Positions 41,207-49,493 of a DNA stretch of 64,000 nt are shown here, piece after piece. The DNA lies in the NCBI GenBank assembly GCA_023460085.1, contig JAEWRI010000036.1, positions 186,001 through 250,000 on the forward strand, read 5' to 3'. The stretch's first letter is position 1. Each line of letters begins with the position of its first letter. Both the position numbers and the translations under genes were made by a program. The notes beneath the pieces are model-generated. The model saw nothing but the letters and a program-made list of their open reading frames with translations, was not told the origin of the DNA and did no database searches. This DNA comes from Bacillota bacterium (GTDB lineage: Bacteria; Bacillota; Clostridia; Christensenellales; SZUA-584).

Positions 41207-42448
41207 TCAGGTATGCATTTTGCGCAGCGGCCCGAATTCTTTTCTGGTCTTCACCAGCACGTCGGTGTAGTGCTTATTATATGTGCAGCAGCCAATTTCT
41301 TTCTGGCGGATCAGCAGCTCAAGGCAGTTGTCGCACAGCGTGCACCATTTGATCTCGTTTTCACGGCCTTCACGAAGCTTTTGGGCCAGGAACGGGTCCG
41401 CAAAGGACTGGCGTCCGAGCGCAAGCATGTCGACCTTGCCTTCTTCAATAAACTTCGTGCCGTAGAAGAACATCGAGTTCTTGTCCGCTTCCGCGGCGAG
41501 GCAGCCGTTTTTGCCGTTTCTGAACACCGAATAGTTCGAGCCGATGATCGCCGCGTTCTTGACGGCATTCTTGAATTCCTTCGCCCAGGTGGGATGCAGG
41601 AACGCGAAGTACGGAGCGTGCTTGTCCGCCTGGGTGATGGCGACGGTGATGGAGGGGCTGCCGCCGGACTGCACGAAGTACTGCGCACCGCGCTCTTCAA
41701 GGCCGCGGATCAGATCCAGAGGCTCCGTGAGGTCGATGATCGGGGAATCCGGGCCTTCCGTGCCAAAGCCGCCCGGGAAGCCTTCCCATGCGGAAACCTT
41801 GGAACCGATCAGGAAGTTGGGGTCGTTGATCTCCTTGTTGATCCTCTCATAGAGATCGAAAGCGAAACGTCTTCTGTTCTCCCACGAACCGCCGTATTTC
41901 CATTTGCGGTCGTTATAAGGCCGCAGTATCTGGGAACCCAGATAGCCGTGGCAGAGCTTTAAGTCGATGCCATCCGCGCCGGCGTCGTACGCGATGCGTG
42001 ATGCCAGAACGAACTGATCCATGATGTGATCCACTTCTTCTTCCGTCAGCACCTCGCCGCCGTAACCGGGAAGCGGCTTCACCGTGACCCTGCGCGAGAA
42101 ATCGGGATGACTGAGCTCGCCCGAATGCGTCAGCTGAAATACGAACAGCGGATCCGGATTCAGTTTTTTGAGGTCGCTTACGAATTTCTCCAGAGGCTTC
42201 GCGTTCTTAGGCATGATCGAAAGCTGATTCTTTCTGCTGCGGCATTCATCCGTTACGGTGATGGCCTCCAGCGTAATCATACCGGATTCCCCTTTGAAGA
42301 GGTTGGCATACCGTTCAACGGTCAGGTCCGACGGATTGCCGTTCGCGTCAGCATCCGTGCATTCCATGGCCTGAATGAAAAATCTGTTCTTGCATTCCCT
42401 GTTTCCGATTTTGATCGGGCTCAGTAATACGTCCTTGTAACGATCCAT
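41207..42448 (-). CDS. NADH:flavin oxidoreductase with 4Fe-4S site (Old Yellow Enzyme family)
   Basis: A 413-residue FMN TIM barrel. It has LSPIKIGNRECKNRFF at the start, the substrate-binding pair in DLKLCHGYLGSQI, and four cysteines (C369, C372, C375, C387) in the CxxCxxC-x11-C spacing of the Fe-S branch (trimethylamine dehydrogenase, dienoyl-CoA reductase). The C-terminal pyridine-nucleotide domain of those enzymes is absent, so electrons must come from a partner. Leading an operon of sugar enzymes is unusual; it may reduce an unsaturated keto-sugar or oxidise an amine. Confidence 0.85.
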   Translation of the reverse strand: MDRYKDVLLSPIKIGNRECKNRFFIQAMECTDADANGNPSDLTVERYANLFKGESGMITLEAITVTDECRSRKNQLSIMPKNAKPLEKFVSDLKKLNPDPLFVFQLTHSGELSHPDFSRRVTVKPLPGYGGEVLTEEEVDHIMDQFVLASRIAYDAGADGIDLKLCHGYLGSQILRPYNDRKWKYGGSWENRRRFAFDLYERINKEINDPNFLIGSKVSAWEGFPGGFGTEGPDSPIIDLTEPLDLIRGLEERGAQYFVQSGGSPSITVAITQADKHAPYFAFLHPTWAKEFKNAVKNAAIIGSNYSVFRNGKNGCLAAEADKNSMFFYGTKFIEEGKVDMLALGRQSFADPFLAQKLREGRENEIKWCTLCDNCLELLIRQKEIGCCTYNKHYTDVLVKTRKEFGPLRKMHT

Positions 42449-42557
42449 TTGGTTCCCTTCCTTTTAAGTGTTTATTTCTTTTTTATACCCAATTTAAATT
42501 TTTTTAATGGTCCAAAAGCGTAAAATCGCCTTTCAACCCATCGTTTATCCCCAATAA

Positions 42558-42594
42558 ATAAGGACATGACGCCGCTTCCGCATCATGCCCTTAT
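42558..42594 (-). terminator. Probable terminator of the LacI-fusion gene
   Basis: ATAAGGACATGA and TCATGCCCTTAT pair over 12 positions with one A-C mismatch around a 13-base loop, followed on the minus strand by TTATT. It lies 40 bases beyond the stop codon at 42635. Confidence 0.5.
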
Positions 42595-42634
42595 GATAAA
42601 TCATCGATTTGAACGTGTCAATAATTTAATTCTG

Positions 42635-44863
42635 TCATTTTATTGCATCGTTTAATTGGTGTGCCACTTCCTTCAACGCCTCCCTGGGGGGCAGCCTGCT
42701 TTCAATGGCCTTATGTACCGCGTTGCCGATGAGCTGTTCCAAAACCGCTTCAGATACGCCTTCTCCCTTGGAATTCTTCGGCATGGCGCGCCTTCTCGTG
42801 CATGCAAACGCACTGGGCAATATGCGATACCACGGATACAGGTTATGCAGTTCTGCGCTCTCAAACACCGAACGATAGGGCACAATCCGGCCCAGCATGG
42901 CGTTGGGGATTATCAATGACTCTGATGCCGTCCACTTCGCAAATTCAAACGCGTCGTTCTTTTTTTCCGAATAGGGGTTGACGCCGATAGACCAGCCGCC
43001 CAGCACGCTGGCTTTGCCCGGCACCAGCGTAAAACCCACCTTGCCGACGACCGAGGACACGCTCCGGTCCTCCAGCGGCGTTGCATGGTCAGAGAACAGC
43101 ATCATCATTGCCGCGTCGCCCCGTCCAAAGATCTCCACCTGCTCGTCCCACCAGAACACCGGCGAATCCGGATGGGCGTAGTTAAAGCTCTCCGCGTAAT
43201 TGGAAAGCGCGGCTACACACTTGTCGCTCGAAATCACCGCTTTTCCGTTCTCAAATATGTTTCCGCCCATCCCCCACGCCCGCGGCAGGTATTCGCAAAC
43301 CGCGCCCGATGCGTTCATTGCCCCCAGCGTGGTGCCGTACAGCGTCTCCGATTCAGGGTTGTATCTTCTGGTAAAGAACCCAGCGACCCGGTTAAACTCC
43401 TCCCATGTCGTGGGCACTTGAAGTTCCTTCTTAAAGCGCTCGTAGAAGAGCCTCTTGTTTTTGATCTGCGAAAACAAATCCTTTCTATAAAACAGCAGCT
43501 GTACCGTATGGCTGAACGGCAGCGCATAAAGATGGTCCCCGAAGAAGCAGTGTTCGCGCAGCACATCCTCCGAAAACATCCGGCTCAATTCCTTATTGTC
43601 CGTATAAAAGTCCGATAAGTCCTGTACATACCCGCCCAGAATCAGTTCCTTCATCCATGCAAGGTCGAAGGTAAACGCGTCATATTCGCCCGTAGGAATC
43701 CCCTTCAATATCTCCTTCAGCATCTGGTTATACGGCACCTGTTTCAGTTCAAGCTCGATGCCTGTGGTACGCTTAAAATCCGCCGCAAGCGAGGGAATCG
43801 TGTGACTGGCGGGCGAATCCTGGGCGAGTATTCTAATCTTCCGCTGTATTCCGATATCGTGGCAGCGGGCAGCCGCAAGGCCTGTGCTTTGGGCGCATGA
43901 GATTGAGATGCTTCTTCCGCCGCGGGTATCCTCCTGGCTTACCACCTCGTCAAGCATCTTAACCGCCGCTCTGGCCATCTGGGTATACGGCAGCAGCAGA
44001 TGGTTGTCCTTTTCGCTTTTCGCCCTGGTCCATTCCTCCGCGTCCAAAGTGATCACCTTGGGCGCGGTTACCCGCGGTTCCATGCTGATAGAAAGGGCGC
44101 AATTGACGCCTTCGCTCAGCATTCTGTTGGTCGTATAGATAACTTGCGGCGGATTTTCCATCTCCATCAGCCGGATTGCGGCGCGCATGGCGCTCTCCTT
44201 GTTGCCGTTTACCGTCTCAACATATTTCGCCTCTACATTTTTTCTGGCTTTATGCATGGCATTGAAGTAAGCATCGACGGATTCCATCTCAAACGAATAC
44301 TCCTGAGGCCCGGCAATGATGGCGATTTTCTCGTATCCCGCGGCAAGCTGGCTTTGTATATGTGCCGCTATGGCAGCCCGGACATCCATATCGACATTGT
44401 TCATCAGATATCCGGACACCTTGTTTTGAATAAAAATGATCTTCAGCCCGCCTTCGATGACGCGGTTAAAAAACTCTGTATTGCCCGGCTGACAGGTCAG
44501 TAATATCACGCCGTCCGACCCCATCATCAGCGCGCTTTCGAGTATCGCACATTCCCGGTCCGGCACATTCGAGCAAACCCGCAGGTATGCGGAATAGCCC
44601 TTCTCCGATGCGTATATGGAGATCTCATCGAATAGCTTTGCGTATGCCATGCTTGCGATATCCGGGAATACAACCTCGATTCGCCCCGTGCGTTTCGTCT
44701 TCAAGTTTCGCGCGAGCTCATTTTGTTTATACCCCAGCTCGGCAACGGCCTGCTCCACACGCCGGATCTTATCGCTGCTGACGGATTTTGAACCGTTCAA
44801 CACGTTGGACACCGTGCCGTGGGACACGCCCGCGCGCTTCGCGACATCTTTCATTGTCGCCAT
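42635..44863 (-). CDS. LacI-type regulator fused to an ABC solute-binding domain
   Basis: A 742-residue protein, twice the length of a LacI repressor. Residues 1-56 are a LacI helix-turn-helix (MKDVAKRAGVSHGTVSNVLN and hinge ELGYKQNELARNLK). Residues ~60-335 are the LacI periplasmic-binding-like sensor (GSDGVILLT, IIFIQNKVSG, TNRMLSEGVNCAL). Residues ~342-742 are a complete family-1 extracellular solute-binding domain (FKRTTGIELELKQVPYNQML, HLYALPFSHTVQLLFYRKDLF, PTTWEEF, GWSIGVNP). There is no signal peptide, so all of it is cytoplasmic. The frame is continuous. It is divergent from the DeoC-like/ribose importer operon and probably regulates it or the operon at 42448, integrating two ligands. 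Confidence 0.9.
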   Translation of the reverse strand: MATMKDVAKRAGVSHGTVSNVLNGSKSVSSDKIRRVEQAVAELGYKQNELARNLKTKRTGRIEVVFPDIASMAYAKLFDEISIYASEKGYSAYLRVCSNVPDRECAILESALMMGSDGVILLTCQPGNTEFFNRVIEGGLKIIFIQNKVSGYLMNNVDMDVRAAIAAHIQSQLAAGYEKIAIIAGPQEYSFEMESVDAYFNAMHKARKNVEAKYVETVNGNKESAMRAAIRLMEMENPPQVIYTTNRMLSEGVNCALSISMEPRVTAPKVITLDAEEWTRAKSEKDNHLLLPYTQMARAAVKMLDEVVSQEDTRGGRSISISCAQSTGLAAARCHDIGIQRKIRILAQDSPASHTIPSLAADFKRTTGIELELKQVPYNQMLKEILKGIPTGEYDAFTFDLAWMKELILGGYVQDLSDFYTDNKELSRMFSEDVLREHCFFGDHLYALPFSHTVQLLFYRKDLFSQIKNKRLFYERFKKELQVPTTWEEFNRVAGFFTRRYNPESETLYGTTLGAMNASGAVCEYLPRAWGMGGNIFENGKAVISSDKCVAALSNYAESFNYAHPDSPVFWWDEQVEIFGRGDAAMMMLFSDHATPLEDRSVSSVVGKVGFTLVPGKASVLGGWSIGVNPYSEKKNDAFEFAKWTASESLIIPNAMLGRIVPYRSVFESAELHNLYPWYRILPSAFACTRRRAMPKNSKGEGVSEAVLEQLIGNAVHKAIESRLPPREALKEVAHQLNDAIK

Positions 44864-44903
44864 CTGTTTACCCCTATCACAAAAAGTTTTATCTTCTATA
44901 ATG

Positions 44904-44947
44904 ATGCATTACTGTTTTTATCATACCATGCACTACTGTTTTATCAA
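44904..44947 (-). promoter_or_regulatory. Regulator promoter overlapped by two operator repeats
   Basis: On the minus strand TTGATA (44942-44947), 16 bases, then TATGAT (44920-44925). The 14-base element AAACAGTARTGCAT occurs twice, once filling the -35/-10 spacer and once right after the -10, 24 bases apart. In the plus direction they read 44904-44923 and 44928-44946. The placement strongly suggests autorepression by the LacI-fusion protein. Confidence 0.7.
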
Positions 44948-45030
44948 GCGAAATTTCCGCGAAGCAGACATCGGCACCGGTAAATGAACTTTGGTTACCT
45001 GCCGTTGCCCCCTTCGCCATAAAATCACTA

Positions 45031-45100
45031 TTGACACGGTAGGCGATATAATATAAAATAACAGCAATTAATAACAAACAATAATAGAAAACAATATTTC
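45031..45100 (+). promoter_or_regulatory. Promoter 1 of the DeoC-like/importer operon with AACAATA repeats
   Basis: A perfect TTGACA (45031-45036), 17 bases and TAAAAT (45054-45059) are followed by AACAGCAATTAATAACA, AAACAATAATA and AAAACAATA over 45060-45095. The arrangement copies that at 35822-35894 on the other strand, implying the same regulator, probably the DeoR protein at 31421-32206. Confidence 0.75.
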
Positions 45101-45252
45101 GGAGCGTGAATCTACTCAACACTCGCAATCGGCCGGGAAAAGGGGCCGTACAGGAAACATTATGAATATTGCTGATTGAAAGCCGCACATGGACAATCGC
45201 ATGAATAATTACAGTATCCACTATTGACCATCAAGAAGCGCTTAAAAAACAC

Positions 45253-45281
45253 TTGCAATTGAGCGATACTGCATATAGAAT
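45253..45281 (+). promoter_or_regulatory. Promoter 2 of the DeoC-like operon
   Basis: TTGCAA (45253-45258), 17 bases and TAGAAT (45276-45281), ending 36 bases before the ATG. No AACAATA repeats are present, so it may give regulator-independent or differently regulated transcription. Confidence 0.5.
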
Positions 45282-45317
45282 AATTTTTGGAACGTATCAT
45301 TTATAGAGGAGCATGAA

Positions 45318-45992
45318 ATGACCGGTAAAGACGCCGCAAAATTGATTGACATCAGCGCAGTCAGAACCCATCACTCTCTGCAGGATATCAGGGAAATGGT
45401 GGATGTCGCACTGCGTTATCGCTTTATTAATGTCCACACCCTTCCCTGCTGGACGAAAACAGTCAGCGAAATGCTGAAGGGTAATGAGGATGTGCGCGTC
45501 GGCGCGCCGGTGGGTTTTCCGGGCGGCGGTCACAAGACGAAAGTAAAGCTGCTGGAAGCCGAGCAGCTCATTGAAGACGGCGTTCAGGAAATGGACATTG
45601 TGATGAACGTTGGAAGGTTCAAAAACAAAGAGTTCAGCTTTGTCTGCGACGAACTGCAGCAGGTCGTGCGGCTTGCGCCCAAAGAAGTGCTGACCAAGGT
45701 GATCATCGAACTGAACTGCCTTGAGGACAGCGAATTGGAAGATGTCTGCCGGATCGTCATCGACAGCGGAGCGGACTTCCTGAAAACCGGAACAGGCTGG
45801 GTGCCGGGAGATGCCAACGTTGCGAGGATTGCAACGATCAAGGATTTAACGCGCGGCCAGATTCAGGTGAAAGCCGCGGGCGGTATCCGCACGAGAGACG
45901 AGTTTGACGCGCTTCTGGCGCTCGGCGTCGAACGCTTCGGCATCAACATCGCATCCGCGCTTACTATTGTAGAAAGCTTCAATCAGGAGTGA
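45318..45992 (+). CDS. deoC: DeoC-family (deoxyribose-phosphate-type) aldolase
   Basis: 224 residues, normal for DERA, a class I aldolase. Lys156 in DFLKTGTGW (Schiff base), Lys185 in VKAAGGIRT and Asp93 in EMDIVMNVG are in place, with the APVGFPGGGHKTKVKLLE block. The N-terminus, LIDISAVRTHHS instead of the usual IDHTxLKP, is divergent and suggests a substrate other than deoxyribose 5-phosphate. First gene of the plus-strand operon; AGAGGAG lies before the ATG. With the following kinase it would split a phosphorylated ketose or deoxy sugar. Confidence 0.87.
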   Translation: MTGKDAAKLIDISAVRTHHSLQDIREMVDVALRYRFINVHTLPCWTKTVSEMLKGNEDVRVGAPVGFPGGGHKTKVKLLEAEQLIEDGVQEMDIVMNVGRFKNKEFSFVCDELQQVVRLAPKEVLTKVIIELNCLEDSELEDVCRIVIDSGADFLKTGTGWVPGDANVARIATIKDLTRGQIQVKAAGGIRTRDEFDALLALGVERFGINIASALTIVESFNQE

Positions 45993-45999
45993 CAGCAAA

Positions 46000-47544
46000 A
46001 TGCATGGCAAAGACATGATTATCGCATATGACCTTGGTACCGGCGGTATCAAAGCGTCATTGTTCGATTTAAACGGTGCTTCGCTCGGCGATATCTTCGG
46101 CCAGTACGACGTGGTGTATACCGGCAGCGATTATCACGAGCAGGCACCCGACGCATGGTTTGACGGAATCTGCAGCACGACCAAAGAGCTGCTGCAAAAA
46201 AGCGGCGTTCACCCGTCCAGCATCGTCGCGCTTTCCATTTCCGGGCACTCGCTGGGTGTGGTCCCGGTGGATAAGGACGGGCGGTTGCTGCGCGGCATGA
46301 CGCCGATCTGGAGCGATACGCGTGCCAAGCAGCAGACGAAGGAGTTCTTTGAAAAAGTCCCTTATACCGAATGGTATACGAAGACGGGCAACGGATTCCC
46401 CGCGGAATGTTACTCCATCTTCAAGATCATGTGGTATCGGGATAACGAGCCGGAGCTTTACGCGAATACCCACAGGATTTTAGGGTCCAAGGATTATTGC
46501 AACCTCAAGCTGACGGGGGCCATGGTCACCGACTATTCCTACGCCTCGGGCAGCGGCGTATATGACCTCGTTAAGAACGCATACGACGAAGACTATATCC
46601 GCGCCTCCGGCATCCGCAGGGATCTGCTTCCCGAGCTGGTCCATTCTCACGATGTGATAGGACAGCTGACGGCGGAAGCGGCGGCCGCGCTCGGTCTCAC
46701 GACCGAAGTAAAGGTGGTGGCGGGCGGCGTGGACAATTCCTGCATGGCGCTCGGCGCACGGGGCATCGAAAACGGCCGCGCATATATCTCGCTCGGTTCG
46801 TCCTCCTGGATCGCGGTTGTCAGCGATGCGCCGCTGGTGGATGCGGAAAAGAAGCCGTTCGTGTTTGCGCACGTAATCGACGGTATGTACGCTTCGGCAA
46901 CCAGCATATTCGCAGCAGGCTCCAGCTTCCGCTGGGTTCGCGACGTGCTCTGTCCGGATCTCGTTCAAAAGGAAAAGAACGGCGAGATCAAGGATGCCTA
47001 TATCGAAATGAATACGCTCGCAGCGCTCTCCCCCGTCGGCTCGAACAACCTGCAGTTCAATCCGAGCCTTGCGGGCGGCGCGATGATCGAGCAGAGCAAA
47101 AATATCGTGGGTGGTTTTGTGGGGCTGCAGCTTTCCCATACCAGAAACGATATGATTCGGGCGTCCCTCGAGGGCATCACGTACAATCTGTGGTACGCGA
47201 TGACGGTCCTCAAAAGCTGCGGCGTTTCCGTCCCCGAGCTCTTAATGGTGGGCGGCGGCGCAAAAAGTCCGTTCTGGCGGCAAATGTTCGCGGACATCTT
47301 CGACATGAAGATGATCAAAACCAGCGTTGACCAGAACGCCGCCTCATTGGGCGCAGCGGCGCTGGCAGCCTACGGCCTTGGACTCTGGAAGGATTACACG
47401 CCCATCGACAAAGCGCATCATCTGGAAAACGTTTCCGAGCCGGATGCGGAGAAAACCCGTATCTACCGGAGCCAATACAATTTTTCCAGATACGTTGCGG
47501 GATGGCTGGCCGACACTGGCGACAAACTAGCTCTAGGAGTGTAA
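46000..47544 (+). CDS. FGGY carbohydrate kinase (xylulokinase/gluconokinase-like)
   Basis: A 514-residue sugar kinase with phosphate loop AYDLGTGGIKASLFD, SISGHSLGVVPVD, the catalytic region GGVDNSCMALGARG, ISLGSSSWIAV and MVGGGAKSPFWRQM. An AGGAG inside the end of the aldolase gene, 9 bases before the ATG, supports this start. It should phosphorylate the sugar brought in by the importer encoded downstream. The substrate cannot be fixed from these motifs. Confidence 0.87.
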   Translation: MHGKDMIIAYDLGTGGIKASLFDLNGASLGDIFGQYDVVYTGSDYHEQAPDAWFDGICSTTKELLQKSGVHPSSIVALSISGHSLGVVPVDKDGRLLRGMTPIWSDTRAKQQTKEFFEKVPYTEWYTKTGNGFPAECYSIFKIMWYRDNEPELYANTHRILGSKDYCNLKLTGAMVTDYSYASGSGVYDLVKNAYDEDYIRASGIRRDLLPELVHSHDVIGQLTAEAAAALGLTTEVKVVAGGVDNSCMALGARGIENGRAYISLGSSSWIAVVSDAPLVDAEKKPFVFAHVIDGMYASATSIFAAGSSFRWVRDVLCPDLVQKEKNGEIKDAYIEMNTLAALSPVGSNNLQFNPSLAGGAMIEQSKNIVGGFVGLQLSHTRNDMIRASLEGITYNLWYAMTVLKSCGVSVPELLMVGGGAKSPFWRQMFADIFDMKMIKTSVDQNAASLGAAALAAYGLGLWKDYTPIDKAHHLENVSEPDAEKTRIYRSQYNFSRYVAGWLADTGDKLALGV

Positions 47545-47549
47545 AAAAC

Positions 47550-47939
47550 ATGAAAATCAAAACCATAGATCATATCGCCATCAGCACGGTGGACATCGAG
47601 GAGTCCATCCGGTTTTATTCAGAGGTTATGGGATTTACGCTTCTGAAGCGCATCCCCAACGGCGATAATACCCTCGTATACTTAAAGATTGACGACACCA
47701 CCACCATAGAGCTGTTTGACTATGAAAGGGCAATACAGCATTATGATCATCCCGCGGACGCTTCGGGATTGACGCATATCGCCTTTAACGTGGACAACAT
47801 CAATGAGTGGAATGCGCACCTGAAGAAGCACAACGTCGAGTTTACGCTGCCCCTGTGCAGCCTGGAGCACATCGGCAAAAGCGTGCTGCTTTTTAAAGAC
47901 CCTAACGGTGCCGTCATTGAGTTGATGGAAGCGCTTTAA
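47550..47939 (+). CDS. VOC-family (glyoxalase/epimerase-like) metalloprotein
   Basis: A 129-residue protein with two beta-alpha-beta-beta-beta modules and a complete metal set: His8 (IDHIAIS), Glu54 (IELFD), His76 (LTHIAFN) and Glu124 (VIELME). The ATG at 47550 has TAGGAG upstream and lies 5 bases after the kinase stop. Relatives include lactoylglutathione lyase and methylmalonyl-CoA epimerase. In a sugar operon it may epimerise or isomerise an intermediate, or detoxify methylglyoxal from triose phosphate overflow. Confidence 0.85.
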   Translation: MKIKTIDHIAISTVDIEESIRFYSEVMGFTLLKRIPNGDNTLVYLKIDDTTTIELFDYERAIQHYDHPADASGLTHIAFNVDNINEWNAHLKKHNVEFTLPLCSLEHIGKSVLLFKDPNGAVIELMEAL

Positions 47940-47984
47940 TCGGCAGTACTGAACAATCCAAGGAAAGGGAACGATAAAGAGGCA

Positions 47985-49475
47985 ATGGCAAATCTGTTAG
48001 AGATGAAGAATATCTCAAAAAGTTTTTACGGTGTCAAGGTGCTGTCCGATGTGGATTTCAGCCTTGATCGCGGTGAAGTTGTTGCTCTTTGCGGGGAGAA
48101 TGGCGCCGGCAAGTCCACGCTCATGAAGATTCTGGCCGCCGTGTATAAATGTGACGCCGGAGACATCTATCTCGATGGCGAACACCTTTCCCCCAATCTG
48201 CAGACACTGGATATGCAGCAGCGCGGCGTCTCCATGATCCACCAGGAGCTTAACCTGATGGATCACTTAACCGTTGCCCAGAACATTTTTTTGACGCGGG
48301 AACCGAAGAGCAAAAGCGGACTGATTAACTTTAAGAAAATGAATGCCGACGCAAAGGAGCTTCTGGCTTCTCTTGGCCAAAACAACATCAGCCCGACAGC
48401 CATGATAAGCACCCTGAAAACCGCGCAAAAGCAGATGGTTGAAATCGCAAAAGCCATCTCGTTCAACGTGAAAATACTCATCATGGACGAGCCCACCGCG
48501 ATGCTGACACTGAAGGAAACGGAAATCCTGTTCGATCTCATTCGGCGTCTTGCAAAGCAGAATATCGGCATCATCTATATCTCGCACCGTCTGAAAGAGA
48601 TCAAAGAGGTGTGCGACCGCGTCACCATACTGCGCGACGGTACGTTTATCGTGACAAAGAAGGTTTCCGAGGTCACGGAACAGCAGATTGCGAACTACAT
48701 GGTTGGTCGTGAGGTCAGTGTATCGCGCGCCACAGATTACACCGGCGATATCAATGATGTCGTGCTGGAGGTTCGTAACATATCAGATTCACTGCTTAAA
48801 AATGTAAGCTTCAAGGTTTCACGCGGCGAGATACTGGGGTTCTCCGGCCTTGTCGGTTCAGGCCGCTCCGAACTGATGGAGTTTATATTCGGCATCCGTA
48901 AAGTGAAGGCGGGGGAACTCTATCTGCACGGAAAGCGCGTTACCAACAAGGTTCCGGCATCCGCAATCAAAAGAGGGATCGGCTTTGTAACTGAGGATCG
49001 CCAAAAGACGGGCGTCGTCATCAAAAGAAATATCAAGGAAAATATCTGTCTGATTGATCAGGTAAAAAACAAAGGCTTCTTTAACCGCTCTGCAAAACAG
49101 AAGAGCGACACCGCAAATATGATCCAGCGCCTTAACATTCGATGCGCAGGTCATCATCAGTTGGTAAGCAACCTTTCTGGCGGCAATCAGCAAAAGATCG
49201 TGCTTGCCAAATGGCTGCTTGTGGACTCCGACATTCTCATTCTGGATGAACCTACCCGCGGTATCGACATTGGTGCGCGCGAGGAGATCTACAAAATCAT
49301 TCATGAGATTTCGGGGCTGGGAAAAACCATCATTATTGTTTCTTCTGACCTTACCGAGGTGCTGAACATTTGCCAGCGGGTTATCGTCATGCACGAAGGC
49401 TCGATTAAAGCGGAGCTTACGCATAGTGAGCGAACTGAAGAAACCATTATGTCTTATGCAACGAATGCGGTTTAA
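47985..49475 (+). CDS. Ribose-type sugar ABC transporter ATP-binding protein (double cassette)
   Basis: A 496-residue RbsA-family ATPase. First domain: Walker A GENGAGKST, signature TAQKQM, Walker B LIMDEPTAML. Second domain: degenerate GLVGSGRSE, NLSGGNQQK and LDEPTRGIDIGAR. It energises the permease and binding protein encoded next. It is clearly different from the ATPase at 19766-21265, so the window holds two separate ribose-type importers. Confidence 0.94.
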   Translation: MANLLEMKNISKSFYGVKVLSDVDFSLDRGEVVALCGENGAGKSTLMKILAAVYKCDAGDIYLDGEHLSPNLQTLDMQQRGVSMIHQELNLMDHLTVAQNIFLTREPKSKSGLINFKKMNADAKELLASLGQNNISPTAMISTLKTAQKQMVEIAKAISFNVKILIMDEPTAMLTLKETEILFDLIRRLAKQNIGIIYISHRLKEIKEVCDRVTILRDGTFIVTKKVSEVTEQQIANYMVGREVSVSRATDYTGDINDVVLEVRNISDSLLKNVSFKVSRGEILGFSGLVGSGRSELMEFIFGIRKVKAGELYLHGKRVTNKVPASAIKRGIGFVTEDRQKTGVVIKRNIKENICLIDQVKNKGFFNRSAKQKSDTANMIQRLNIRCAGHHQLVSNLSGGNQQKIVLAKWLLVDSDILILDEPTRGIDIGAREEIYKIIHEISGLGKTIIIVSSDLTEVLNICQRVIVMHEGSIKAELTHSERTEETIMSYATNAV

Positions 49476-49493
49476 TAATGCGGAGGAATACCT

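Larger units (their letters stand above)
44864..45317. other. 454-base divergent control region
   Basis: This stretch carries no supported gene (a 110-residue minus-strand frame at 44889-45221 lacks a ribosome site). It holds the regulator's promoter with two operator-like repeats (44904-44947), the first promoter of the DeoC-like operon with AACAATA repeats (45031-45100), and a second, repeat-free promoter near the gene (45253-45281). The ~190 bases between the two plus-strand promoters have no clear structure. Confidence 0.7.

Noticed and set aside
40179..42448. A C-glycoside deglycosidase system (Gfo/Idh oxidase plus TIM-barrel lyase)
   Set aside because: TIM-barrel and dehydrogenase genes are present, but I see no DUF6379-type small subunit, which those systems require.
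44889..45221. A 110-codon minus-strand frame with a hydrophobic stretch in the divergent control region
   Set aside because: No ribosome site is present, and it runs across two promoters and operator repeats that explain the region better.
45229..45247. A cre-like catabolite repression site (AAGAAGCGCTTAAA) upstream of promoter 2
   Set aside because: Only the core matches the CcpA consensus; both outer positions are wrong, so support is too weak.
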